A stretch of 64,000 nt of DNA from contig NZ_CP065800.1 of NCBI RefSeq assembly GCF_023206215.1, forward strand, positions 1,984,001-2,048,000, written 5' to 3'. Below, one piece after another: positions 53,597 to 62,190 of the stretch; the stretch's first letter is position 1, and the number at the start of each line of letters is the position of its first letter. Position numbers and translations under genes: made by a program. Under the pieces are notes generated by a model. It ran no database searches and was not told the DNA's origin. It worked only from the letters and a program-made list of their open reading frames with translations. This stretch comes from Butyrivibrio fibrisolvens (GTDB lineage: Bacteria; Bacillota; Clostridia; Lachnospirales; Lachnospiraceae).

Positions 53597-54643
53597 ATGG
53601 AAGAAAAACAGCACAAAAGAAGAGTCCACTATTCAGGCAAGTACCCCAAAAAGTTTGAAGAAAAGTACAAGGAGCACAATCCTGAAAAATACAAGGACAC
53701 AGTTGAGCACGTTATAAGCAAGGGCTCAACTCCTGCAGGAATGCATATCTCTATAATGGTTAAAGAGATACTGGACTTTTTACAGATACAGCCTGGGCAG
53801 CAGGGGCTTGACTGCACATTGGGCTATGGCGGTCATACCCGCAAGATGTTAGAGCAGCTTCAGGGAAGTGGATGCATATACGGCCTTGACGTAGATCCTA
53901 TTGAGTCCAAGAAGACTACGCAGAGGTTAAAAGATGCAGGATTTGGCGAGGATATTTTTAAGTTTAGACTCATTAATTTTGCCAATATAGATAAAGTCTG
54001 TGAAGAAGCCGGCAAGTTTGATTTTGTTCTTGCTGATCTTGGCGTATCCTCTATGCAGATAGACAATCCCGAAAGAGGCTTTTCATACAAGATCGACGGT
54101 CCTCTTGACCTTCGACTCGATCCTGAACACGGCCAGTCTGCAGCAGAAAGACTCCATAGCATCACTCAGGAAGAGTTTGAAGGTATGATGATAGAGAACT
54201 CAGATGAGCCTTATGCCAAGGAGATCGCGAGCAAGGTCTTTTCACTTATGAAAAAGGGGAATCCTATGGATACTACGACAGCTTTAAAGAATGCTATCGC
54301 TGATGCCCTTTGGAAAGTTGACAAAGATGAGAAAGAGCAGGCTATCAAGAAGAGCTGCGCAAGAGTATTTCAGGCACTTAGAATCGATGTTAACAGCGAA
54401 TTCGAAGTTCTGTATGCGTTCCTTGAAAAGCTCCCCGGCATACTAAAACCCGGCGGCAGAGTAGCGATACTTACTTTCCACTCAGGAGAGGACAGACTTG
54501 TAAAGAAGTCCTTCAAAGCTTTGAAAAAAGAAGGAATATATTCTGAAGTTTCGGATGAAGTAATAAGACCATCTGCAGAAGAATGCAGAGTTAATCCAAG
54601 AAGTAAGTCAACCAAAATGAGATGGGCGATTAGAAGTGAATGA
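53597..54643 (+). CDS. rsmH: RsmH-type 16S rRNA m4C1402 methyltransferase, extended N-terminus
   Basis: 348 residues. SAM-dependent methylation of 16S C1402 is the family reaction. Motifs: LDCTLGYGGHTRKML, YGLDVDP, FDFVLADLGVSSMQID, ERGFSYKIDGPLDLRLDP, CARVFQALRIDVNSE and RVAILTFHSGEDRLVK. A charged extension of about 50 residues (HKRRVHYSGKYPKKFEEKYK) precedes the domain, and the usual HxPVLL entry reads MHISIMVKEIL. It is not next to mraZ, ftsL or pbp genes, so it is likely a second paralogue, as found in some Clostridia. A TTG at 53573 is an alternative start. Confidence 0.83.
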   Translation: MEEKQHKRRVHYSGKYPKKFEEKYKEHNPEKYKDTVEHVISKGSTPAGMHISIMVKEILDFLQIQPGQQGLDCTLGYGGHTRKMLEQLQGSGCIYGLDVDPIESKKTTQRLKDAGFGEDIFKFRLINFANIDKVCEEAGKFDFVLADLGVSSMQIDNPERGFSYKIDGPLDLRLDPEHGQSAAERLHSITQEEFEGMMIENSDEPYAKEIASKVFSLMKKGNPMDTTTALKNAIADALWKVDKDEKEQAIKKSCARVFQALRIDVNSEFEVLYAFLEKLPGILKPGGRVAILTFHSGEDRLVKKSFKALKKEGIYSEVSDEVIRPSAEECRVNPRSKSTKMRWAIRSE

Positions 54644-54680
54644 ACCCATAGGGACGGAAAATGACCTCTGTGGTACGAAG

Positions 54681-54723
54681 CCAAGGAAACAGTTTAAGTT
54701 AAAAACTAAAACTGATCCCTTGG
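54681..54723. terminator. Bidirectional hairpin between convergent genes
   Basis: CCAAGG-A-AACAGTTT pairs with AAACTGAT-CCCTTGG. An outer GAAAATGACC / GGTCATTTTC stem (54657-54666 with 54737-54746) extends it into the last codons of the lacI-type gene. Confidence 0.7.
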
Positions 54724-54739
54724 TAGTGTATGCCGGGGG

Positions 54740-55771
54740 TCATTTTCTGGTGCTGTTTCTGAACATGGGTGTGCATTCTACATGGGTCCAGCTGTAGGGA
54801 ATGCCGGGATTGCCGATCCTTCTAAGGAGAACTTCTGCTGAGATGCGGCCTATCTCTACACTGGGGATCTGGACGGTTGTAAGTGCAGGCTCTACGATAG
54901 AGGCCTGAGGTGTTCCGTCGAATCCTGTTACCATTATGTCGCCCGGAATAGATAATCCCATCTTTTTAAGAGCATTCATTAGATGGGCTGCAAGGAAGTC
55001 ATTTGCGCATACAAAGGCATCCGGCAGCTCTTTCATCTTATTAAGTCTTGATACGATCCAGTCTGTGTCTGCGTATGGAGATGCATCCGGATCTAAGATG
55101 CAGTAATCTTCGTTATAATCTATGCCGGCATCTATAAGGGCTGTCCGGTATCCTATCCATCTGTCATAGAAACTTCCGCAGTGTTCACAATCGCCGTAGA
55201 ATCCAATCTTTCCGGCACCTTTACTTATAATATAGTTTACTATTTCTATGATTCCTGCGCGACTTTCCATAGCTACGAAGTCGCATCCCATGAGCTTTTT
55301 GAAAGCGTGTGTGGGACTGTCGAGCATTATCGTAGGGATTCCGAGCTTACATATATAATCAAGATAGTCTTGATCAAACATCTCTATTCCCACTATTCCG
55401 GCGGTCTGATCCGGGATGAAATGGGGCGGCAGCTCTTTTCGTTTAAGCTCTTCTGAAGATATCTCGAACATCTTAAGGTTATAACCTGCTCTGCATATCC
55501 TGTCTGTAAAAGTAGTAACAAAATATGTACCAAAATGGTATTCAGCAGGGAGCTTATTGGAAAGAAGTGCGATTACCTTTCCATGAGAAGACTGCTGGAA
55601 GACTTTTTCGCTGGGGATGGCTTTGTATCCGAGCTCCTCAGCTTTTTTTAATATATGATTACGTGTATTTGAAGGGACATTACCTCGTCCGTTGAAAACT
55701 TTGGATACTGTATTTCTGGATAATCCGCAGGCGTCTGCGATATCCTGCATAGTCACTTTATTGTTGGCCAT
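54740..55771 (-). CDS. LacI-family repressor
   Basis: 343 residues. The LacI HTH is at 1-55 (VTMQDIADACGLSRNTVSKVFNGRGNV, split over helices 2 and 3, then hinge ILKKAEELGYK). The ligand domain (about 65-340) is of the Peripla_BP_3 type (GIVGIEMFDQDYLDYICKLG, DAFVCANDFLAAHLM, VTGFDGTPQASIVEPALTTV). It is divergent from an LplBCA importer and its spacer contains TGTAAAC operators, so it probably represses both directions until a sugar binds. ATG 55771 is chosen since GAGG is 8 bases upstream. Confidence 0.9.
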   Translation of the reverse strand: MANNKVTMQDIADACGLSRNTVSKVFNGRGNVPSNTRNHILKKAEELGYKAIPSEKVFQQSSHGKVIALLSNKLPAEYHFGTYFVTTFTDRICRAGYNLKMFEISSEELKRKELPPHFIPDQTAGIVGIEMFDQDYLDYICKLGIPTIMLDSPTHAFKKLMGCDFVAMESRAGIIEIVNYIISKGAGKIGFYGDCEHCGSFYDRWIGYRTALIDAGIDYNEDYCILDPDASPYADTDWIVSRLNKMKELPDAFVCANDFLAAHLMNALKKMGLSIPGDIMVTGFDGTPQASIVEPALTTVQIPSVEIGRISAEVLLRRIGNPGIPYSWTHVECTPMFRNSTRK

Positions 55772-55886
55772 GTTCATTACCTCATATTGATCTGATATTT
55801 ACATATGATAATAGCGCATCAAGGCTTGTCTTAATGCATTCATCAGATATCTTTAAAATCTTAGCATATCAAAAAAGTCAAAACAA

Positions 55887-55902
55887 GTTTACAAATGTAA
55901 AC
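55887..55902. promoter_or_regulatory. LacI-type operator palindrome
   Basis: A perfect 16-bp palindrome, GTTTACAAATGTAAAC, 116 bases upstream of the repressor start, followed by two more ATTTACA half-sites (to about 55925). LacI-family operators are commonly palindromic and of this size; assignment to this repressor is inference from position. Confidence 0.65.
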
Positions 55903-56054
55903 AATTTACACACTGACGATTTACATCTACATACATCCTGTATTTTGGCGCTTTGAGCAGAATATTATTAATATTGTACAAAAAATGGATGCTTAATACA
56001 GTTACTATTGAATATTGACGATAAAAAATCGTGGATGTAAAATCATAATCATCA

Positions 56055-56090
56055 AATGTAAACAATGTAAATAATGTAAACATTGTAAAC
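56055..56090 (+). promoter_or_regulatory. Four tandem 9-bp operator half-sites
   Basis: AATGTAAAC, AATGTAAAT, AATGTAAAC and ATTGTAAAC run head to tail, each carrying the TGTAAAC half-site of the palindrome at 55887. They lie 71-106 bases upstream of the first permease start. Confidence 0.65.
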
Positions 56091-56160
56091 CAAAATATGT
56101 GGCGGTTATCTTTACATATTTATGTTATTGAACTGCCAGCATGTACCGGGGAGGATCTAT

Positions 56161-57087
56161 ATGAATAAAAAGCCTAGAAAGACGTTGGTGCGTGGGTTTA
56201 AGGATAATCTTCCTTATCTTCTTATGCTACTACCTGCCATTGTAACTGTTTTTCTTTTTAACTATCTGCCGATATATGGAGTTCTTATCGCTTTTCAGGA
56301 CTTTATGCCCGGCGACAAGATTTTTTCAGACACAACCATATGGGTAGGATTTAGTAACTTTACAAGATTCTTTAGTGATGTTCAGTTCCTGCCGCTTATG
56401 AAAAACACTTTTTTATTGTGTATCTATGGTTTTATCATTGGTTTTCCACTTCCAATAATTGTTTCGCTTTCACTTAATGCACTTAGAAAAAAGAAAGCAG
56501 GCAAGATATTCCAGACCATTTTTACAGCGCCGCATTTTATATCTCTTGTAGTACTTGTTGGTATGCTGCAGCTCTTCTTCGGAAGATATGGACTGGTCAA
56601 CAATATAGCGGCCGGTATGGGGCTTGAGAGATTCTCTTATTTCCTTGAAAACTCAGCTTTCAGACCTTTGTATATCTTGTCCAGTAACTGGCAGGATTTT
56701 GGATGGAGTGCAGTGATCTATATTGCAGCTTTATCTAACGTGGATCCGGGTCAGCACGAAGCTGCTATGATCGACGGTGCCAGCAGATTCCAGAGGATAC
56801 TTCATGTTGATATTCCTGCGATCATGCCTATGATAAGCGTGATGCTGATCATGTCCATCGGCGGTCTTATGGGAGTTGGTTATGAGAAAGCTCTTCTAAT
56901 GCAGACAGACGGTAACCTTGCCGTGAGCGAACTTATAGCAACTTATGTATATAAGAAGGGTCTTACAGGAGTTCCTGATCAGGCATATGCTACAGCAATC
57001 GGACTTTTTAACTCGGTTATCAATGTGGTACTTCTGATCATTGCCAATACGCTTTCGAAGCGTTTTTCTGAGAACTCTCTTTGGTGA
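56161..57087 (+). CDS. LplB-type sugar ABC permease
   Basis: 308 residues, six membrane segments, MalF-like BPD_transp_1 family of the LplB/YtcP group: LPYLLMLLPAIVTVFLFNYLPIYGVLIAFQDF split over TM1 and loop, and the EAA loop QHEAAMIDGASRFQRILHVDIPAIMP that contacts an ATPase. No ATPase gene is present, as is usual because such importers share a common MsmK-type ATPase encoded elsewhere. GGGGAGG precedes the ATG. Confidence 0.9.
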   Translation: MNKKPRKTLVRGFKDNLPYLLMLLPAIVTVFLFNYLPIYGVLIAFQDFMPGDKIFSDTTIWVGFSNFTRFFSDVQFLPLMKNTFLLCIYGFIIGFPLPIIVSLSLNALRKKKAGKIFQTIFTAPHFISLVVLVGMLQLFFGRYGLVNNIAAGMGLERFSYFLENSAFRPLYILSSNWQDFGWSAVIYIAALSNVDPGQHEAAMIDGASRFQRILHVDIPAIMPMISVMLIMSIGGLMGVGYEKALLMQTDGNLAVSELIATYVYKKGLTGVPDQAYATAIGLFNSVINVVLLIIANTLSKRFSENSLW

Positions 57088-57115
57088 AAATATATGTTTT
57101 CGCAACTTTGAATCA

Positions 57116-57237
57116 GAAATCCGCATTTACTGCGGATTTCGTAAGAAAGTGAATCGGTAGGTAAATAGGCTAGGCACCGAAGGTGTTCTCAATTGGCCTA
57201 TTTACATGACTTTTGGAACGAAGTGACAAAAAGTCAT
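57116..57237. repeat. Cluster of three hairpins between two permease genes
   Basis: Hairpin 1 (57116-57140): GAAATCCGCA-TTTAC-TGCGGATTTC. Hairpin 2 (57161-57205): GTAAATAGGC / GCCTATTTAC with inner CACC-GAA-GGTG. Hairpin 3 (57206-57237): ATGACTTTT / AAAAGTCAT. None has a U-tract. They fill the 170-base gap up to the next ribosome site. Confidence 0.8.
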
Positions 57238-57257
57238 ATTTTATAAATGAGGTTAAT

Positions 57258-58202
57258 ATGGATAATTCTATCAGCAATACTTCTGCTTTAAATAAAGAGA
57301 AAGCTCTAAAAATAAGAAAAACATTCAAGAAGATATCGTTTGGAGATAGAGTATTCTATTTTTTCAATACTTTGTTTCTGACACTGCTTGCACTGATAAT
57401 CCTGTATCCTGTTTATTTTATCATCATCGCATCTATATCAGATCCGGATGCAGTTTTGGGTGGTCAGGTTTATCTATATCCTGTCAAGATCACACTTGAT
57501 GGATTTGAGAAGATACTTCACAGAAACGATATCTGGACAGGTTATCTGAATACTATCTGGTACACAGTGATCACTGTGGTGTTGTCACTTGCTGTAACGA
57601 TTCCGGCAGGATGGGCTCTTAGCAGGAAGAAACTTCCGGGCAGGAAATTCTGGATGGTCTTTTTTATAATTCCCATGTTCTTCGGAGGTGGTCTTATTCC
57701 TTTTTACAATGTTATGAGCAGTCTCCATCTTATCAATTCACAGTGGGCTATCATACTTCCGGCTATCCTGTCTGTATGGAATCTGTTCATGACCAAGACT
57801 TTCTTCGAGTCTTCGATCCCTGAAGGATTATTGGAAGCGGCCAGAATTGATGGTGCGGGGAAGTTCAGGACTTTCTATTCTATAGTACTGCCACTTGCCA
57901 AACCTATCATTGCGGTTATGGCACTATACTACGCGGTAGGTCAGTGGAACAGCTACTTTAATGCGATGATCTTTTTGCAGGATGAGACCAAGTATCCGCT
58001 TCAGCTTGTACTTAAAGAGATACTGATCGCATCAGAAAGCACGGTAGGAGGCAGCGGAGAGACAATACTGCAGCAGTACAGACTTGCTAACCAGCTCAAA
58101 TACGTATCGGTTATCGTATCAAGTATTCCGGTTCTGTGCTTATATCCTTTTGTTCAGAAATATTTTGCACAGGGTGTAATGCTTGGATCTCTTAAAGACT
58201 GA
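57258..58202 (+). CDS. LplC-type sugar ABC permease
   Basis: 314 residues, MalG-like BPD_transp_1 family of the LplC/YtcP group: LALIILYPVYFIIIASISDP, the EAA loop LLEAARIDGAGKFRTFYSIVLPLAKP and the family C-terminus KYFAQGVMLGSLKD. It forms a heterodimer with the preceding permease. The start at 57258 follows GAGG; a longer in-frame start would fall inside hairpin 3. Confidence 0.9.
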   Translation: MDNSISNTSALNKEKALKIRKTFKKISFGDRVFYFFNTLFLTLLALIILYPVYFIIIASISDPDAVLGGQVYLYPVKITLDGFEKILHRNDIWTGYLNTIWYTVITVVLSLAVTIPAGWALSRKKLPGRKFWMVFFIIPMFFGGGLIPFYNVMSSLHLINSQWAIILPAILSVWNLFMTKTFFESSIPEGLLEAARIDGAGKFRTFYSIVLPLAKPIIAVMALYYAVGQWNSYFNAMIFLQDETKYPLQLVLKEILIASESTVGGSGETILQQYRLANQLKYVSVIVSSIPVLCLYPFVQKYFAQGVMLGSLKD

Positions 58203-58287
58203 GTATCTTCAAGTGCTTGTCATGGAGGAATAATAAGAACACTATATTAGATCATGTATCTGTATAAATACCATTTGGAGGAAAAAT

Positions 58288-59979
58288 ATGAAAAGGTATA
58301 AAAAACTAAGCGCTCTGGTTCTTGCAGCGGTTATGACTTCGTCGCTTGCCGGTTGCGGATCAGGAGATAAGCAAAGTGCATCAGCATCTGACATAGATGC
58401 TCTTGTAAGTGAGTATGGATTTCAGTGGGAGGATCCTACAAAGCCTATAGTCAATGAAAAGGGTTCACAGGAGATAAGCTTCAATATCTATTCTTCTAAG
58501 AATGCTTCTGCACTTGATTATAACGACATGAAGATCATGCAGGATCTGTATGATCAGACCGGTGTCAAAGTAAACTGGGAGAATGTATCTGAATCTGTAT
58601 ATTCCCAGCAAAAGAGCCTTATCTTTGGCAACAGTGAGAATCGTCCTGATGCTATCTATCATGCAGGTATGGATTCAGGAGAGATAATCAAGTATGCAAA
58701 GCGTAAAGTTCTTTTGCCAATAAGTGATTATCTTGATTATATGCCCAATCTTAAAAAGCTTCTGGAAGAACGTCCTGATATCAAGAACCAGCTGCTAAAT
58801 GTAGAGGATGGCAAGATCTATTCCCTTCCTCGTATTGAAGAGATGGGACTTTTAGAGTTCCCTAACCTTCTGTTTCTGAATGCTCAGTGGGCCAAAGATG
58901 CTATAAATGCCGGAGCAGTTACAGGTTTATCTGAAAGCGATGTCCAGGATGGACTTACTCTTACGGCTGATCAGATGGAGCAGATCCTTGCTTACTTCAG
59001 AGACAATGATATGAACGGCAATGGTAAGAGCGATGATGAACGACCTCTTAGCTTTGTATATAACAACTGGCAGGGCAATCAGTGTGATCTGTACGGAATG
59101 TTCGGCCTTAATGATAATCTTGAGCACAGAGTTGTTGTAGATGGCAAGGTGACATATACAGTTACTGATGACAGATTCAAGGAAGCTACCAACTATATTG
59201 CAAGCTGGGTAGACAATGGCCTTATCGACAAGGTTTCATTTGAGCAGAGCCAGGACAACTTCCTTGCAGGCGGCAAGGGCCTTGAAACATATGGCGCTTT
59301 CTACTGGTGGGAGAGTGAGACAGTAGTATCTAATCCTGAAGATTATATCGTATGCAGTCCTCTTATCGGACCAAACGGCGATCAGACAATCTGTGTATCT
59401 AATAACCCTGAGATTGGAACCGGTGAAGTTGTAGTATTTGCAGATTGTAAATATCCTGAGATCCTCCTTGCATACTTCGACCGCTACTATGATCCGCTTA
59501 TATCCGCTCAGATCAACTATGGTCCTGTAGGCGTTGTATATGAAGAGGAACTTGATGATAGCGGAATGCTGGTTCAAAAGCCGCTTCCGGAGGGAGTTAC
59601 AGCTGATGAACTTCGTCTTCAGAATGCGCCTCTTGGCATCATCAATCTTGGAGAGTATGCATGGAACAATGTTGTCAACATGGAGCCTAGAGCGAAGCTC
59701 CGCCTTGAGAGACTTGATCAGGTGGCAAGACCTTATGTAGATGCTAAGGTAACCCCATGTCCTAACCTTCAGTTCACTCTTGAAGAGCTCAATACTCTTG
59801 GCAATTACGAAAGCAACATGAATGACTATATAAGGACCAATCTCATCGCATGGCTTATGAAGGGCGGCGTGACAGACAGCGACTGGGAAGCTTTCCAGAA
59901 TGACCTTAATGGCAAAGTTAAACTTCCTGAGATCCAGCAGGTATATCAGGATGCTTATGACAGATATATAAGTCAGTAA
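58288..59979 (+). CDS. LplA-type sugar-binding lipoprotein (SBP family 1)
   Basis: 563 residues, the large size usual for LplA-type proteins. The lipobox is SLAGC (Cys22). SBP_bac_1 features include FNIYSSKNASALDYNDMKIM, LYDQTGVKVNWENVSESV, DMNGNGKSDDERPLSFVY (a calcium-binding-like loop) and the C-terminal ARPYVDAKVTPCPNLQFT. It captures an oligosaccharide for the LplB/LplC pair. GGAGG precedes the ATG. A fructan-derived or other plant oligosaccharide is suggested by the GH32-like gene downstream. Confidence 0.9.
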   Translation: MKRYKKLSALVLAAVMTSSLAGCGSGDKQSASASDIDALVSEYGFQWEDPTKPIVNEKGSQEISFNIYSSKNASALDYNDMKIMQDLYDQTGVKVNWENVSESVYSQQKSLIFGNSENRPDAIYHAGMDSGEIIKYAKRKVLLPISDYLDYMPNLKKLLEERPDIKNQLLNVEDGKIYSLPRIEEMGLLEFPNLLFLNAQWAKDAINAGAVTGLSESDVQDGLTLTADQMEQILAYFRDNDMNGNGKSDDERPLSFVYNNWQGNQCDLYGMFGLNDNLEHRVVVDGKVTYTVTDDRFKEATNYIASWVDNGLIDKVSFEQSQDNFLAGGKGLETYGAFYWWESETVVSNPEDYIVCSPLIGPNGDQTICVSNNPEIGTGEVVVFADCKYPEILLAYFDRYYDPLISAQINYGPVGVVYEEELDDSGMLVQKPLPEGVTADELRLQNAPLGIINLGEYAWNNVVNMEPRAKLRLERLDQVARPYVDAKVTPCPNLQFTLEELNTLGNYESNMNDYIRTNLIAWLMKGGVTDSDWEAFQNDLNGKVKLPEIQQVYQDAYDRYISQ

Positions 59980-60097
59980 ACCTGCAAGTATATCAAAACA
60001 AAATATAAAAGGTATTAGAGATTTTTTGTAGCAAAAATAAGTTCCTGTAAGTCTTATAGACAGCTAGGGACCAAATAATATAAAAGAGGGAATGAGA

Positions 60098-61933
60098 ATG
60101 AGAAAAAAGTTTGTGGCAATGCTTATGACACTTACATGTACAGTATCAGTAGCTGCCTGTTCAAACGGCGCAGCATCAGGCGGTGATAATACTGCTCCTG
60201 TAATAGAGGGAGCTGCTGATGCTACAGTTATGGCCGGAACAGAGTTTGATGCTCTTAGCGGCATAACAGCATCTGATGATCAGGATGGTGATCTTAGCAG
60301 TGTGATCAAGGTAGAGGCAACTCCTTCACTTGATTTTAAGAACGATAAGGCAACACCTGAGAACGCAGGATCTTATGAGCTTGTATATTCTGTAACAGAT
60401 AAGGGAGGTCTTACTACTGAAAGCTATGCAACTCTTACTGTTACCAAGATGACTGGGGACGAGGAAGTTTATAAAGAATTTGATTTTAGTAAGGCCGGAG
60501 AAGTAGATAATAAAGGCTGGGAAGTTAAGATCGGGGACAATGCCAAGGCAACAGGACAGCTCAAGCAGGGCGCATATGTTTTTGATATAGAAAATCCCGG
60601 AGAGTCTGATGGAGAAGTTGCTCTTTCCAAATCAGGATTTGAAGTCAAAAAAGCTGACTATACTGTAAAAGTCTGGGCTAAGTCAACAAAGCCAACATAT
60701 GCACATATCATTGCAAGAGATGAAAGCGCAGCAGACTGGGCTACTTTTGGCGGATCTTATAACGTTCAGATCACAGAAGAGGTAGCACCTTACGAACTTA
60801 CTTTTTCTTCAGATAAAGAGGGTAAGTGCGAGCTCATGATCAATATGGGCAAGATCACACCTAACCCTGATAATGCAGAAGATACAACACCTGAAGACTT
60901 CACTGTAACTATTGATAAGATCGAGATCTACGAAAGCGTTGGCGAAGAGGAGCTTGTAGCTTCATATACAGCAGAGCCTTCTAAAGACAATCTTGTTGTA
61001 GAAGCAGGCGACAGCGCAGAAGCTGCAGTGACATTTGAAGATGGCAGTGCCAAGACTGATATTACAGCTTATCCATCTGCTGACGGCGGAGTATGGAGCA
61101 TTAAGACAGACATCGCAATAGGCGATGTTAAGATCGAGAATGGAAAGAAGTACTATTACAGATTCAATGTTAATGCTGCTAACGGACAGACTGGTGAAGT
61201 TCTGGTAGAGAGCAGGGAAAAAGGCTTTGAGTGCAGAGCTAATTTTAACACGCTGGATGCACCTGCCGGCGAGGAGATAACAGTTGAGGGCGTATTTACG
61301 GCAGAAGCTGACGTGGAGGATCCTGTTATCCGCCTTCAGATCGGTAACGCTCCTGAAGGAGTAACTGATAACGAGATCGTTATAAGCAGCATCGAATTTG
61401 GAACAGTAGAAGGCGATAAGGAAGTTACTAAGACAATCGACTCTTTCATGGCATTTGGAAGAAATAGTGCCAACGCAGATAATACAGATCTTCCATGGGA
61501 GACCTTCAATGGAACTGATGAAGATAATGACAAGGGAGTTGGCGTTATCTGGGCAGAAGACGGAAACTTCTTCTACCGCATTGATAATGGAGGCACAGTA
61601 GACTGGCACAACAAGCTTATCTGCGGTTATACAGGCAATCCTCTCACTCTTGAATCAGATGCTTACTATACGATCGAGATAACAGTTAAGGCGCAAAAGC
61701 CTGTATCTTGCGGAGTATTCCTCAATCCTATGGGAGATTGGGATCCCAGAATCTCAGAAGGAATGGATATCACAACTGAGTATCAGACCTTCAGATTTAC
61801 TACTACAGATACGTTCATCACAGATATGGATTTCGAGCTTCTGTTCCAGTTTGGTTCTGAGGACACAGCAGCTATGGGAGAAAATACTATAGAGTTTTCT
61901 AACATTACTATCTATAAGATGAGCGCTATGTAA
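60098..61933 (+). CDS. Lipoprotein made of carbohydrate-binding modules
   Basis: 611 residues, no catalytic domain seen. The lipobox is VAAC (about Cys21). Residues about 35-120 are an Ig-like DUF5011-type domain (APVIEGAADATVMAGTEFDA, DDQDGDLSSVIKV). Then come three CBM4/9-like beta-sandwich units beginning near 125 (KEFDFSKAGEVDNKGWEV), 285 and 450 (FGRNSANADNTDLPWETF), each ending in a DKIEIY/SSIEFG/SNITIYK-type strand. It probably tethers a polysaccharide at the cell surface for the importer and enzyme next to it. The start at 60098 follows AGAGGG; 60092 is possible. Confidence 0.75.
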   Translation: MRKKFVAMLMTLTCTVSVAACSNGAASGGDNTAPVIEGAADATVMAGTEFDALSGITASDDQDGDLSSVIKVEATPSLDFKNDKATPENAGSYELVYSVTDKGGLTTESYATLTVTKMTGDEEVYKEFDFSKAGEVDNKGWEVKIGDNAKATGQLKQGAYVFDIENPGESDGEVALSKSGFEVKKADYTVKVWAKSTKPTYAHIIARDESAADWATFGGSYNVQITEEVAPYELTFSSDKEGKCELMINMGKITPNPDNAEDTTPEDFTVTIDKIEIYESVGEEELVASYTAEPSKDNLVVEAGDSAEAAVTFEDGSAKTDITAYPSADGGVWSIKTDIAIGDVKIENGKKYYYRFNVNAANGQTGEVLVESREKGFECRANFNTLDAPAGEEITVEGVFTAEADVEDPVIRLQIGNAPEGVTDNEIVISSIEFGTVEGDKEVTKTIDSFMAFGRNSANADNTDLPWETFNGTDEDNDKGVGVIWAEDGNFFYRIDNGGTVDWHNKLICGYTGNPLTLESDAYYTIEITVKAQKPVSCGVFLNPMGDWDPRISEGMDITTEYQTFRFTTTDTFITDMDFELLFQFGSEDTAAMGENTIEFSNITIYKMSAM

Positions 61934-61989
61934 GATAATGCAGATAATGGAAGATAGTAAAAGTTAGGGGATTTATATAAAGTGAGCAG

Positions 61990-62111
61990 ACAGGCCGGGC
62001 GGTACAAAATGCTTTGGCCTGTTTGACTTATATATGTAATGTGAATGATTGATGCCTACGGGATCATTAAAGATTAAGACCAAAACACTTGCTATAAAAT
62101 TAGTGTTTTGG
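61990..62111. repeat. Two hairpins before GH32-like gene
   Basis: ACAGGCC / GGCCTGT at 61990-62022 and CCAAAACACT / AGTGTTTTGG (perfect, 12-base loop) at 62080-62111. They may terminate the operon or attenuate the last gene. Confidence 0.6.
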
Positions 62112-62190
62112 CGTTGGTAAAAAACATACGAATTAGATACAGATTATCAGACTTTCTAATGATATGTCTGTACATGAGGATTTTTATTTT

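Noticed and set aside
60962..61609. 215-codon minus-strand frame inside the CBM lipoprotein gene
   Set aside because: No start signal, Cys- and Ser-rich nonsense composition, and full overlap with a well-supported plus-strand gene.
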